Source of the DNA: OCS116 cluster bacterium AG-435-F03
GTDB taxonomy: Bacteria; Pseudomonadota; Alphaproteobacteria; MED-G09
Length of the DNA: 64,000 bases
Assembly: GCA_003212795.1 (NCBI GenBank)
Contig: QCOV01000002.1
Span: 124,001-188,000 of the forward strand
Direction of reading: 5' to 3'
Shown here: one piece after another, positions 8,063 to 20,222 of the stretch
Numbering within the stretch: position 1 is the stretch's first letter
How the letters are laid out: every line of letters starts with the position of its first letter
Translations under genes and position numbers: made by a program
The notes under the pieces: model-generated
Told to the model about the DNA's origin: nothing
What the model saw: only the letters and a program-made list of their open reading frames with translations
Databases searched by the model: none

Positions 8063-8641
8063 CTAATTATTATATGCTCCATTTTCAATTAACAAAATTT
8101 CAATCCTTTTAAATCGTTTAGATTTTGCCCAATCAAGTGCTGTTCTGCCAGTTAAATCAGTATCATCAGGATATGCACCCCCTTGTAACAAAGCTTTAGC
8201 AGAATTAAATTTACCTTCTCTTGAAGCAATTATTAGCGGGGTTTGACGGTTTGGTCCTAATTTATTTGGATCAGCTCCATAACTTATTAATGTTTTTATT
8301 AAATTTGGATCATCCTTAAATACAGCAAGCGATAAGGCTGTTCGGTTATCTTGGTCTTTCATATTAACCCTTGCACCTTGCTCTAATAAAAATAATATCA
8401 TATCTATTCTTGACCGTTCAATAGCGAGCAATAATGCCGGTACTTCATCAAAATCTCTCTCATTAATAGAAGCGCCAGAATTTAATGCAGAAACTAAATC
8501 TTGGAGTCTGCCCGTTTTGACAGCTGTAACGAGAGCCCCTTCCTTAAAAGGACTATCATTAAACCCTCCATATTGTGCATTGATAGAAATATAAGGAATA
8601 AAGAGTAATATCAAAAAACTTAGTATTAGAAATTTTCTCAT
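8063..8641 (-). CDS. exported ankyrin-repeat protein
   Basis: 192 residues from the chosen ATG. The start at 8639-8641 is preferred because it opens with a typical signal peptide (MRKFLILSFLILLFIPYISINA) and has AAGG 8 to 9 bases upstream. A longer frame reaching 8695 would add 18 polar residues and crowd the divergent SCO gene. After the cleavage region come four to five ankyrin repeats (for example DNRTALSLAVFKDDPNLIKTL and GRTALDWAKSKRF). Ankyrin repeats mediate protein contacts; the location should be the periplasm. It converges with the diiron gene and diverges from sco. Partner unknown. Confidence 0.85.
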   Translation of the reverse strand: MRKFLILSFLILLFIPYISINAQYGGFNDSPFKEGALVTAVKTGRLQDLVSALNSGASINERDFDEVPALLLAIERSRIDMILFLLEQGARVNMKDQDNRTALSLAVFKDDPNLIKTLISYGADPNKLGPNRQTPLIIASREGKFNSAKALLQGGAYPDDTDLTGRTALDWAKSKRFKRIEILLIENGAYNN

Positions 8642-8703
8642 TTTTTTTACCTTATTATTTAAATTAATGGATTTTAATACATTCTTATTATACATACATC
8701 TAC

Positions 8704-9330
8704 ATGTTTCAAAAATATTTTTTAATTTTATTGGCTGCCGCTCTATTATCTTTTGTATTGTACCTTTTTGGAACTTTTTTCATTTCTTCAAATAGAAGTT
8801 ATAACCAGGATAAAGTTGTTACAGAAGTTGAAAACCAAGAAGGAATACCTGGTGGTCACTTTAAATTGAGAACTCATGATGGAAAAATTTTTGATACAAT
8901 AGAAAACCAAAATCCCATGTTAATATATTTTGGTTTTACATATTGCCCTGATGTTTGCCCTATTACATTACTGACCATGGCAAATGTTCTTGATAAATTA
9001 GAAAATGAAGAAATCACTCCTCTTTTTATTACAGTGGACCCAGAGCGTGACAATGAAGAAATTTTATCAAATTATGTTACTGCTTTTCATGATGAAATAA
9101 TTGGTCTAACAGGTACAATTTCAGAGATAAATAAAGTTACCTCAGATTGGAAAGTATATTTTAAAAAAGAAAATAACATTGATATGCCCGATAATTACAC
9201 TGTTAATCACTTAGATATTATATTTATTGCTAATAAAAATGCGGAATTTGTTGATTTTATAAAACCTAATACATCTTCTGAAGATGTTATTAAAAAATTA
9301 GTAAAAGTTATCCCGCAAATAAAAGGCTAG
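8704..9330 (+). CDS. sco: SCO1/SenC-type copper chaperone
   Basis: 208 residues. One N-terminal membrane anchor (about 5-27) is followed by a thioredoxin-like domain facing the periplasm. The copper-binding residues are Cys81 and Cys85 (FTYCPDVCP) and the distal His169 (VNHLDI); the VDPERD segment is typical of the family. SCO proteins deliver copper and keep the CuA cysteines of oxidase subunit II reduced, so it serves the coxB product encoded 3 kb away. No clear ribosome site precedes the ATG. It ends 4 bases before the stop of convergent gyrB. Confidence 0.95.
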   Translation: MFQKYFLILLAAALLSFVLYLFGTFFISSNRSYNQDKVVTEVENQEGIPGGHFKLRTHDGKIFDTIENQNPMLIYFGFTYCPDVCPITLLTMANVLDKLENEEITPLFITVDPERDNEEILSNYVTAFHDEIIGLTGTISEINKVTSDWKVYFKKENNIDMPDNYTVNHLDIIFIANKNAEFVDFIKPNTSSEDVIKKLVKVIPQIKG

Positions 9331-9334
9331 AAAT

Positions 9335-12990
<3,656 letters not shown>

Positions 12991-13005
12991 TTTAAAATGA
13001 ACCTA

Positions 13006-14112
13006 TCATACCCTCATAGGCATTAAAACATATGTTGCATCTTCATGAGCAGAGTCATTAATTAAGGCTGGCGCTCCTGGGTCCTCTAGAATAAAGGTCA
13101 TCGTATCTCCAGATATTTGAGAAGCTATATCGAGTAAATATCTTGCATTAAAACCTACTTCTAAATCATCTGCCTCATAACTAACATCAACTTTTTCAAC
13201 AGCTGTACCAGCATCTGGATTAATAACAGTTAATGTTAAAGAATTATTATTGATCGCAAATTTCACTGCTTTAGATTTATCAGACGAAATTGTTGCTACG
13301 CGGTCAATTGAAGAAGCAAAATCATGTGTCTTTACAGTCATAATTTTTGTATTTGTTTTAGGAATAACTCTCTCATAATCAGGAAAAGTTCCATCAATTA
13401 ATTTTGATGTTAGAGAGATATTTGTTACTTCAAATCTTATTTTGGTTTCAGAAATAAATAAATTAATATTCCCTTCAATATCTTCAATTAATTTTCTAAC
13501 TTCGCCAATAGTCTTCTTTGGTATGATGATACTCGGAATATCATCTGCACCTTCTGGTAAATTTGATTGTATACACGCTAATCTATGTCCATCGGTGGCA
13601 ACACTTCTTAAAGAATTATTTATTGCATGAAAAAAAATACCATTAAGATAGTATCGAGTTTCTTCAGTAGAGATAGCGAACTTAGATTTATCAATCATAT
13701 TGGCAAGTTCTTCAGAATCTATAATAAAATTACAAGGCATTTCGCCTGAAGACATTTCAGGGAAATCTTCTACGGGCAAAGTTGATAATTCAAAATTTGA
13801 CTGTCCACATGATAATTCTAATTTATCATTATCTTTAGTTGCAATATCTAATGACGATCCTTCGGGTAACTTTCTTACAATATCGTAAAGTGTATGTGCA
13901 GATGTGGTAATTTCACCATCTTCGATAGTATTGGCTTTATCAAGGCTTTCTATAATTTCGAGATCTAAATCAGTAGCAGTAAGCGAAATTCCTTCATTGT
14001 TTGCTATAATTTTTACATTTGAAAGAATAGGAATAGTATTCCTTCTTTCAACAACACTTTGAATATGATTAAGACTCTTAAGAAGAATATCTCTTTCAAC
14101 TGAGATCTTCAT
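13006..14112 (-). CDS. dnaN: DNA polymerase III sliding clamp (beta)
   Basis: 368 residues, three repeated clamp domains forming a ring around DNA that tethers the replicative polymerase. Visible family segments are ERRNTIPILSNV near the N-terminus, YYLNGIFFH and ATDGHRLA in the middle, and the C-terminal YVLMPMRV that forms the peptide-binding pocket. AAGGAG stands 9 bases upstream of the ATG. An extended -10 element lies in the spacer to dnaA, so dnaN may have its own promoter. Length is normal for the family (366-375). Confidence 0.98.
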   Translation of the reverse strand: MKISVERDILLKSLNHIQSVVERRNTIPILSNVKIIANNEGISLTATDLDLEIIESLDKANTIEDGEITTSAHTLYDIVRKLPEGSSLDIATKDNDKLELSCGQSNFELSTLPVEDFPEMSSGEMPCNFIIDSEELANMIDKSKFAISTEETRYYLNGIFFHAINNSLRSVATDGHRLACIQSNLPEGADDIPSIIIPKKTIGEVRKLIEDIEGNINLFISETKIRFEVTNISLTSKLIDGTFPDYERVIPKTNTKIMTVKTHDFASSIDRVATISSDKSKAVKFAINNNSLTLTVINPDAGTAVEKVDVSYEADDLEVGFNARYLLDIASQISGDTMTFILEDPGAPALINDSAHEDATYVLMPMRV

Positions 14113-14165
14113 AAATTATAACTCCTTAGTTTAACATAGATAAATTACCTACGAATCACTTATAG

Positions 14166-14174
14166 ATTATAGCA
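14166..14174 (-). promoter_or_regulatory. candidate extended -10 promoter for dnaN
   Basis: On the minus strand the spacer between dnaA and dnaN reads TGCTATAAT, an exact extended -10 (TGn-TATAAT), about 54 bases upstream of the dnaN ATG. No good -35 hexamer is seen at 16-18 bases, which is tolerated with an extended -10. No transcription start is known. Confidence 0.4.
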
Positions 14175-14200
14175 GAAAACTAGGAAAAATCACTTAAGAA

Positions 14201-15634
14201 TCAGTTTTCAAGAGATCTCCGAAGAACTTCAACCTCTTCATCAATTGCCACATCACCAACTCTTAAATCTTCTATTTTTTTGACCGCATGAATTACTGTT
14301 GTATGGTCTCTACCACCAAATTTTCTTCCAATTTCTGGAAGAGATCTAGTGGTTAAGATTTTTGATAAATACATAGCAATTTGTCTCGGTCTTGCAATAG
14401 TTCTTGATCTTCTTGCAGATAATAAATCTGATAATCTAAGATTATAATAATCTGCAACTTTTCTTTGTATATCATCTATTGTAGTTTTTCTTTGTGACGC
14501 TCTAATTAAGTCTTTCAATACTTCCTTCGCCATATCAGTACTTAAAGGCCTATTAGCAAATGATGAGTATGCAATGACTCTGTTTAATGCCCCTTCTAAA
14601 ACTCGAATATTGGAGTCAATTCTCTGGGCAAGAAATTCTAAAAGATTATCTGGTATTACTATGTCAGGATTTTCTATAATATGAGATTCTGCTTTAGATT
14701 GAAGAACGCCAAGACGTAATTCATAATCTGAAGGATGAATGTCAGCAACTAAGCCCCATCCCAATCTAGATCTAATTCTTTCCTCAATACCATCAAGATC
14801 TACTGGTGATCTATCAGCAGAAATGATAACCTGATGATTATGGTCAATTAATGTATTAAAAGTATGGAAAAATTCTTCTTGTGTAGAATCTTTTCCAGCA
14901 ATAAATTGAATGTCATCAATCATTAAAACATCTACAGATCGGAACTGTTGTTTAAATGCCATAGTATCTTTAAATCTTAAAGCCTTAATAAATTGATACA
15001 TAAATTTTTCTGCAGAAAGGTATAAAACTTTTCTTTCAGGCCAATTTTTATTAATTTCTAGAGCCATAGCGTGAAGTAAATGAGTTTTACCAAGACCCAC
15101 ACCGCCATATAAAAATAAAGGATTAAAAGAAACATTCCTTCTTTCTGTAATTCTTCTAGCTGCTGCATATGCAAGCTCATTAGATGGGCCAACTACGAAA
15201 TTTTCAAAAGATAATCTTTCATCTAAGGGTGCGCCAACAGAATTGTGATCTAATAACGACTCAGAGGCTTTCACTGAAACACCAATTTTATCTTCTTGAT
15301 CCTTTGAGCTGCCTTTATTATCTGTTAAATCAGTTGAAGCAATATCAATAACAACAGATTTTACTTCTCTCAACTCTTTGGAAAGAATTGATAAAATACG
15401 GTCAAGATAATGATTTTCTATCCAATCTCTCATGAATCTAGTTGGCACTAAAAGAGTTAATTTACTTCGAGAAAAATCTCCAAACTGAATATTTTTAAAC
15501 CAACTTTTAAATGTAGCTTCACCTATTTCAGCTCTCAATATAGAAAGAGAACGTTCCCATCCCTCTTTAATTTTATTAAGCTGAAAATTATTATCTTCCA
15601 AGACAGAATACCCTTCAATACTGAGAAACAACAT
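14201..15634 (-). CDS. dnaA: chromosomal replication initiator DnaA
   Basis: 477 residues from the ATG. Domain I (DnaB/regulator contact) is followed by a short linker. The AAA+ ATPase holds Walker A GGVGLGKTHLLHA and Walker B VLMIDDIQFIAGKD. The C-terminal DNA-binding domain carries the signature GGRDHTTVIHAVKKIE. A TTG at codon 12 (15599-15601) has GAAGGG nine bases upstream, while the ATG has no ribosome site, so the real start may be the TTG, giving 466 residues and a more usual N-terminus. Domain II is short. rpsT lies upstream on the same strand, as in many alphaproteobacteria. Confidence 0.97.
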   Translation of the reverse strand: MLFLSIEGYSVLEDNNFQLNKIKEGWERSLSILRAEIGEATFKSWFKNIQFGDFSRSKLTLLVPTRFMRDWIENHYLDRILSILSKELREVKSVVIDIASTDLTDNKGSSKDQEDKIGVSVKASESLLDHNSVGAPLDERLSFENFVVGPSNELAYAAARRITERRNVSFNPLFLYGGVGLGKTHLLHAMALEINKNWPERKVLYLSAEKFMYQFIKALRFKDTMAFKQQFRSVDVLMIDDIQFIAGKDSTQEEFFHTFNTLIDHNHQVIISADRSPVDLDGIEERIRSRLGWGLVADIHPSDYELRLGVLQSKAESHIIENPDIVIPDNLLEFLAQRIDSNIRVLEGALNRVIAYSSFANRPLSTDMAKEVLKDLIRASQRKTTIDDIQRKVADYYNLRLSDLLSARRSRTIARPRQIAMYLSKILTTRSLPEIGRKFGGRDHTTVIHAVKKIEDLRVGDVAIDEEVEVLRRSLEN

Positions 15635-15675
15635 TGGTATGTTGTTTAAGTTTTTTTTTGAAAATTTAAAAAAAA

Positions 15676-15704
15676 ATTACAAAACAACACTAGCCTCGAG
15701 TCAG
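15676..15704 (-). promoter_or_regulatory. candidate promoter for dnaA
   Basis: Minus strand: CTGACT (15699-15704), a 17-base spacer, then TGTAAT (15676-15681), giving four of six and five of six matches to the sigma70 hexamers. It lies about 40 bases before the dnaA ATG in the 134-base spacer after rpsT. No DnaA boxes (TTATCCACA-like) were seen in this spacer. Confidence 0.3.
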
Positions 15705-15768
15705 GAATGATGCAACATGAATCAACAAAAAAATGAAATAATTTTTATTTTTTTTTAATTTATAGTTT

Positions 15769-16032
15769 TTAATTTAGAGATTTTAATTTTTTGGATAACC
15801 TAGATATCTTTCTAGATGCATTTTTTTTATGAACTATGCCTTTTTGAGCAAGTTTCATTAGTTTTGGCTGAACTATATTAAAAGCTAATTGTGCTTCGTT
15901 AGTTTCTCCTGAAGCAACAGCTTCTTCAAATCTTCTAATATGCGTTCTTACATTAGTTCTAAGAGATTTATTTCTCTCAGTTCTTTTTATAATTTTTCTT
16001 ACCATTTTTTTGGAAGAAGATAAATTAGCCAT
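15769..16032 (-). CDS. rpsT: 30S ribosomal protein S20
   Basis: 87 residues, very basic, starting MANLSSSKKMVRKIIKRTERN, the S20 pattern of a helical protein binding 16S rRNA near the 5' domain. Most of the chain is Lys/Arg-rich with the NIVQPKLMKLAQKGIVHKKNA segment typical of S20. AAAGG stands about 6 bases before the ATG. It precedes dnaA, the conserved alphaproteobacterial arrangement. Confidence 0.97.
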   Translation of the reverse strand: MANLSSSKKMVRKIIKRTERNKSLRTNVRTHIRRFEEAVASGETNEAQLAFNIVQPKLMKLAQKGIVHKKNASRKISRLSKKLKSLN

Positions 16033-16096
16033 AATAAACCTTTTTTTGCATTGCTAGGCTTTATATTTACTTAATATTAAAGCGTCAAGCTTTCTA

Positions 16097-16873
16097 TTAC
16101 TCATCTTTAAATTTTGGTTTTCTTTTCTCGACAAAAGCTGCCATTCCTTCCGCTTTGTCTTTCGTCGCAAACATGGAGTGAAATAACCTTCTTTCAAAAC
16201 GAACGCCTTCAGCTAGAGTTGTTTCATACGCTCTATTCACCATCTCTTTGGTCATCATTGTTGCCACTAATGACTTATTAGCAACTTCTTTAGCTATTTC
16301 AACTACATCATCAACAAAATTATCATTAGATAGAATCCTACTAACCAAACCAATACTCTCAGCCTCCTTAGCATCCATCATTCTTCCTGTTAAACACATA
16401 TCCATTGATTTTGATTTACCAATAAATCTAGTAAGTCTTTGTGTCCCTCCAGCTCCGGGGCTTACACCAAGATTAATTTCTGGTTGGCCAAATTTTGCAC
16501 TCTCAGAGGCTATCATAAAATCACACATCATGGCTAATTCACAACCACCCCCAAGTGCATAACCTGAAACAGCTGCAATAGTTGGCTTCCTGCATCGTGA
16601 AATTCTTTCCCAATTTCTAGTAATAAAATCTTCTTTATAAACATCCATATAAGATTTTGGTTGCATCTGCTTTATATCGGCACCAGCAGCAAATGCTTTT
16701 TCTGAACCTGTAAGAATTAGACATTTTAAATTAGTATTTTCCTCATATTGATCAACAACTTTTGACAATTCATCCATCAAATCATCATTCAAAGCATTAA
16801 GAGCTTCTGGTCTATTCAATGTTGCAATAATTATGTCTTCTCTAATTTCAGTTAATACATTTTTTTCTGTCAT
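16097..16873 (-). CDS. enoyl-CoA hydratase (crotonase family)
   Basis: 258 residues, hydrating trans-2-enoyl-CoA to 3-hydroxyacyl-CoA in fatty-acid or amino-acid degradation. The oxyanion-hole motif AFAAGADIKQM and the segment GGGCELAMMCDFMIA carry the first catalytic Glu; the second is in GQPEINLGVSPGAGGTQRL. The C-terminal FATKDKAEGMAAFVEKRKPKF matches short-chain enoyl-CoA hydratases closely. Both glutamates being present argues for hydratase rather than isomerase activity. It stands alone between rpsT and mutM, all on the minus strand; a beta-oxidation partner is not in the window. Confidence 0.93.
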   Translation of the reverse strand: MTEKNVLTEIREDIIIATLNRPEALNALNDDLMDELSKVVDQYEENTNLKCLILTGSEKAFAAGADIKQMQPKSYMDVYKEDFITRNWERISRCRKPTIAAVSGYALGGGCELAMMCDFMIASESAKFGQPEINLGVSPGAGGTQRLTRFIGKSKSMDMCLTGRMMDAKEAESIGLVSRILSNDNFVDDVVEIAKEVANKSLVATMMTKEMVNRAYETTLAEGVRFERRLFHSMFATKDKAEGMAAFVEKRKPKFKDE

Positions 16874-16950
16874 AAAGTTCCTCTCACATAAATCTTTATT
16901 ATCAATTAAACAATTGTCTATAAAAGTATAGCAGTAAATTTATTTTAAAT

Positions 16951-17805
16951 TTACTTTTTTTGACATGAAGGACAGAAGAATGTTGACCGATTAGATTGAA
17001 CTATTCTTGTGATTCTTGATGAACAACCTTTTGAAATACATTTCTTACCATCTCGTCCATAGACATTAAATGTACTTTGAAAATATCCCATCTTACCCTG
17101 AGTATTGACATAATCTCTTAACGAAGAGCCGCCTAACATTATTGATGACTTGATAATTCTTTTAATATTTTTAATTAAATGATTAAGTTCCTTTTTGGGA
17201 GTTTTATCTTTATTTACTAATTTTTTTGCAGATAATAATGGAGAAATACCAGACTTAAATAATGCCTCACAAACATAAATATTACCTAATCCTGCGATAA
17301 TTTTTTGATCCATTAAAACGTTTTTTATATTTCTTTCTTTATTATGAAGCAATAAAGATAAATTTTTTGCATTACAGTCTTTTGACAAAGGCTCATAGCC
17401 AAGATTTTTTAACCGATTATGTTCAGAGGTACTGTCGTTATGTAATAGTATATATCCAAATCTTCTTGGATCATTATAAATGACAACAAATTTTTCAGTT
17501 TTTAAAATAAAATGATCATGTTTAATTTTCTTATTATTAAGAAATAATTTCTTTTCAATTATTCTATAACTACCTGACATGCCCAAATGAGAAATAATTT
17601 TAATATCATTTGAAAGAGTAAATATTATATATTTTGCTCTTCGTGTTATTGACAGAATGTATTTGCCAGTTATTCTTTTTATAAAATTTCTATCATAAGG
17701 AAAACGCAATTTCTTATCCGATATCTCAACTTTAAGGATTTTTTGACCTAATAAGTCTCTTTTTAGACCTTCTTTTGTTGTTTCTACTTCAGGTAACTCA
17801 GGCAT
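16951..17805 (-). CDS. mutM: formamidopyrimidine-DNA glycosylase
   Basis: 284 residues, a bifunctional glycosylase/AP lyase removing 8-oxoguanine and formamidopyrimidines. The mature N-terminus PELPEVETTKEGL provides the catalytic Pro and Glu. Lys in RRAKYIIF, the NDPRRFG segment and QKIIAGLGNIYVCEALFKSGISP (helix-two-turn-helix) are visible. The C-terminal zinc finger is C-x4-C...C-x2-C, the spacing usual in alphaproteobacteria. The gene is divergent from ubiE with 69 bases between; mutM-ubiE-ubiB-coaBC is a familiar alphaproteobacterial neighbourhood. Confidence 0.96.
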   Translation of the reverse strand: MPELPEVETTKEGLKRDLLGQKILKVEISDKKLRFPYDRNFIKRITGKYILSITRRAKYIIFTLSNDIKIISHLGMSGSYRIIEKKLFLNNKKIKHDHFILKTEKFVVIYNDPRRFGYILLHNDSTSEHNRLKNLGYEPLSKDCNAKNLSLLLHNKERNIKNVLMDQKIIAGLGNIYVCEALFKSGISPLLSAKKLVNKDKTPKKELNHLIKNIKRIIKSSIMLGGSSLRDYVNTQGKMGYFQSTFNVYGRDGKKCISKGCSSRITRIVQSNRSTFFCPSCQKK

Positions 17806-17874
17806 TATTTTAATCTTTCTATCTAGAACTAATCCTTACAACAAGCTATGTTCGCGAAATAAGGAATTATAGTA

Positions 17875-18615
17875 ATGAATAAAAATGATTTTGGATATGA
17901 GCAAGTAGAAAAGCAAGAGCATTATAATAAAGTGCAAGATGTATTTAATAATGTGGCAAATGAATATGATCTTATGAACGACTTTATGTCGTTTGGTTTA
18001 CATAGAAATTGGAAAAAAGAATTCGTTGATTTAATAGAAATTAATGATGAAAAAAAGACAAAGATATTAGACTTAGCAGGAGGGACAGGTGATATAGCTA
18101 AAAGAATTCTGAAAAATCACCCCAACACTTCAATAGAAGTTATTGATAAAAACTTTATGATGTTAAAAGAGTCTAATACAAAAAATAATATTCTTAAATA
18201 CAATAAGATTAATCTCATTTGTGGTGATGGAGAAAGCATACCCCTAAATGATAATTCTGTTGATGTAGTAACTTTATCTTTCGGGATAAGAAATATGACT
18301 GATAGATTAAAGTGTTTAGAAGAATGTTATCGGGTTTTAAAGCCGGAAGGTCTTTTCCTGTGCATGGAATTCTCAATGCCTGAAAATTATACTTTGAGAA
18401 ATATTTATGATGCTTGGTCATTTTTTGTCATACCTAAATTAGGAAAGTTAATAGCTAAATCTGAGGACTCCTACAAATATCTTGTAGAGAGCATAAGAAC
18501 ATTCCCAAAGCCAGAAGAATTTGTTGATATTCTAGAAAAAGCCAATTTTAAAAGAACTTCAATAAAACAACTTAATGGTAATATCGTTTGCATCTATAAA
18601 AGTAGGAAAATTTAA
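17875..18615 (+). CDS. ubiE: ubiquinone/menaquinone methyltransferase UbiE
   Basis: 246 residues, SAM-dependent C-methyltransferase of ubiquinone synthesis. SAM motif I is ILDLAGGTGDIAKRI; the UbiE-specific segments are VFNNVANEYDLMNDFMSFGLHRNWK near the start and the pair LSFGIRNMTD and LCMEFS. The C-terminal NGNIVCIYKS is also typical. AAGGAA lies 8 bases before the ATG. Its stop shares one base with the ubiB start, indicating translational coupling. In a cell with the aerobic oxidase above, this feeds the quinone pool. Confidence 0.97.
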   Translation: MNKNDFGYEQVEKQEHYNKVQDVFNNVANEYDLMNDFMSFGLHRNWKKEFVDLIEINDEKKTKILDLAGGTGDIAKRILKNHPNTSIEVIDKNFMMLKESNTKNNILKYNKINLICGDGESIPLNDNSVDVVTLSFGIRNMTDRLKCLEECYRVLKPEGLFLCMEFSMPENYTLRNIYDAWSFFVIPKLGKLIAKSEDSYKYLVESIRTFPKPEEFVDILEKANFKRTSIKQLNGNIVCIYKSRKI

Positions 18616-20156
18616 TGTTTGGATTTTATAGAATTATTAATCTAGTTCCAGCTCTCAGAGCAATTATTTCTGAGGAAAGCTTGATACCAAAAAATAATCA
18701 AAACAAGTTCCCTTTTTTATTCAAAACTCTAAAGCTTTTATTATTTGTAAAAAAAAATAAAAATACAGATTTATCAAAAACTTTAAAGAAACTAGGTCCA
18801 ACTTGGATCAAACTTGGACAATTCCTATCAACTAGGCCGGATATTATTGGTAAAGATCTCTCAGATAAACTCAAAAAATTACAAGATAAAGTTGAACCAT
18901 TTACAATAACAAAAGCTAAAGAAATACTCCAAAAGGAATTTAAAGAGGATTATGAAGATATTTTTATAGAAATAATGCCTTCAGAGGCTGCAGCTTCAAT
19001 TGCACAAGTTCATAAAGGAAAAGTAAAATTAAATAATGAAAAATATGATGTAGCTGTAAAAATTTTAAGACCAAATATAGAAAGAGAAATAAAAAGAGAT
19101 TTAAGAAATTTCTTCGTTACGGCTAAAATTATGGAAAGATTTTCCAAAGAGGCAAAAAGGCTCAGATTAGTCGAGGTCATTAAAACCTTGGCAGAGAGTC
19201 TTAGTATGGAAATAGATCTAAGATTAGAAGCTGCTGCTCAATCAGAAATAAGAGAAAATATCATTAATGACGATTACTTTAGTGTTCCAGATGTTTATTG
19301 GGATCTGACAAGAAAGAATATATTAATTTCTGACTGGGTAGATGCAATACCAGCAAAAGATATGAATAAAATCACTGAAGAAGGTTTTAATAAAAAGAAA
19401 ATAGGAAAAAATATACTAAAAACTTTTCTTACCACATCCATACGTGATGGGTTATTTCACGCAGACATGCACCAAGGCAATCTTTTTATTGAAAAAGAGG
19501 AAAAAATTATAGCTGTAGATTTTGGCATAGTTGGTCACCTCGATTTTGAGAGCAAACAATACCTAAATAATATTTTACTTGGTTTTATTAATAGAGATTA
19601 TGATAAAATTGCTAATGTGCATTTTGAAGCAGGTTATGTGCCTGAAACAGAAGATAAGAAAAAATTTGCACAAGCACTAAGATCTATAGGAGAGCCTATT
19701 CAAGGAAAAGAGGCTAGTGATATATCTATTGGAAATCTTCTCACACAACTTTTTGAAATTACTAATCAATTTAATATGAAAACACAACCTCAATTACTTC
19801 TGCTTCAAAAAACTATGGTTGTTGTTGAAGGCGTGGCAAGAGAATATGATCCAAATTTAAATATATGGACTGAATCGGAACCAATATTGAATGAATTAAG
19901 TAAAATAGACTTTGTAAATAAATTTAATTTTTCGACTGATGAAGTTGTTAATCGAGCTAAGGATATCATTTTAAATCTTCCCAAAAATATCGATGGTGTT
20001 AAGGAAAATATAAACCAAATGGGAAAAATAATTGATTATCAGGGAATAAAAATACACCCAGAAAGTCTAAATAGTCTAAATAATACTAATAATAACTTAT
20101 TGTTTTATATAATTATTCTTCTTTTAATTATAATATTAATAATTTCAATTTTTTAA
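18615..20156 (+). CDS. ubiB: ubiquinone biosynthesis kinase-like protein UbiB
   Basis: 513 residues, ABC1/ADCK/UbiB atypical kinase-like ATPase needed for ubiquinone synthesis. The KxGQ motif (LGPTWIKLGQFLSTRPD), the Ala-rich loop AAASIAQVHKG in place of a Gly-rich loop, the catalytic-loop-like HADMHQGNLF and AVDFGIVGHL are all seen. Two closely spaced hydrophobic blocks at the very C-terminus (LLFYIIILLLIIILIISIF) anchor it in the membrane. Translation is coupled to ubiE (TAATG). Confidence 0.96.
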   Translation: MFGFYRIINLVPALRAIISEESLIPKNNQNKFPFLFKTLKLLLFVKKNKNTDLSKTLKKLGPTWIKLGQFLSTRPDIIGKDLSDKLKKLQDKVEPFTITKAKEILQKEFKEDYEDIFIEIMPSEAAASIAQVHKGKVKLNNEKYDVAVKILRPNIEREIKRDLRNFFVTAKIMERFSKEAKRLRLVEVIKTLAESLSMEIDLRLEAAAQSEIRENIINDDYFSVPDVYWDLTRKNILISDWVDAIPAKDMNKITEEGFNKKKIGKNILKTFLTTSIRDGLFHADMHQGNLFIEKEEKIIAVDFGIVGHLDFESKQYLNNILLGFINRDYDKIANVHFEAGYVPETEDKKKFAQALRSIGEPIQGKEASDISIGNLLTQLFEITNQFNMKTQPQLLLLQKTMVVVEGVAREYDPNLNIWTESEPILNELSKIDFVNKFNFSTDEVVNRAKDIILNLPKNIDGVKENINQMGKIIDYQGIKIHPESLNSLNNTNNNLLFYIIILLLIIILIISIF

Positions 20157-20222
20157 TTTTAAAATATCCTACACATTTGAATTTAATGGATTTATATTCC
20201 ATTTGTAAATTTTGAGAGAATA

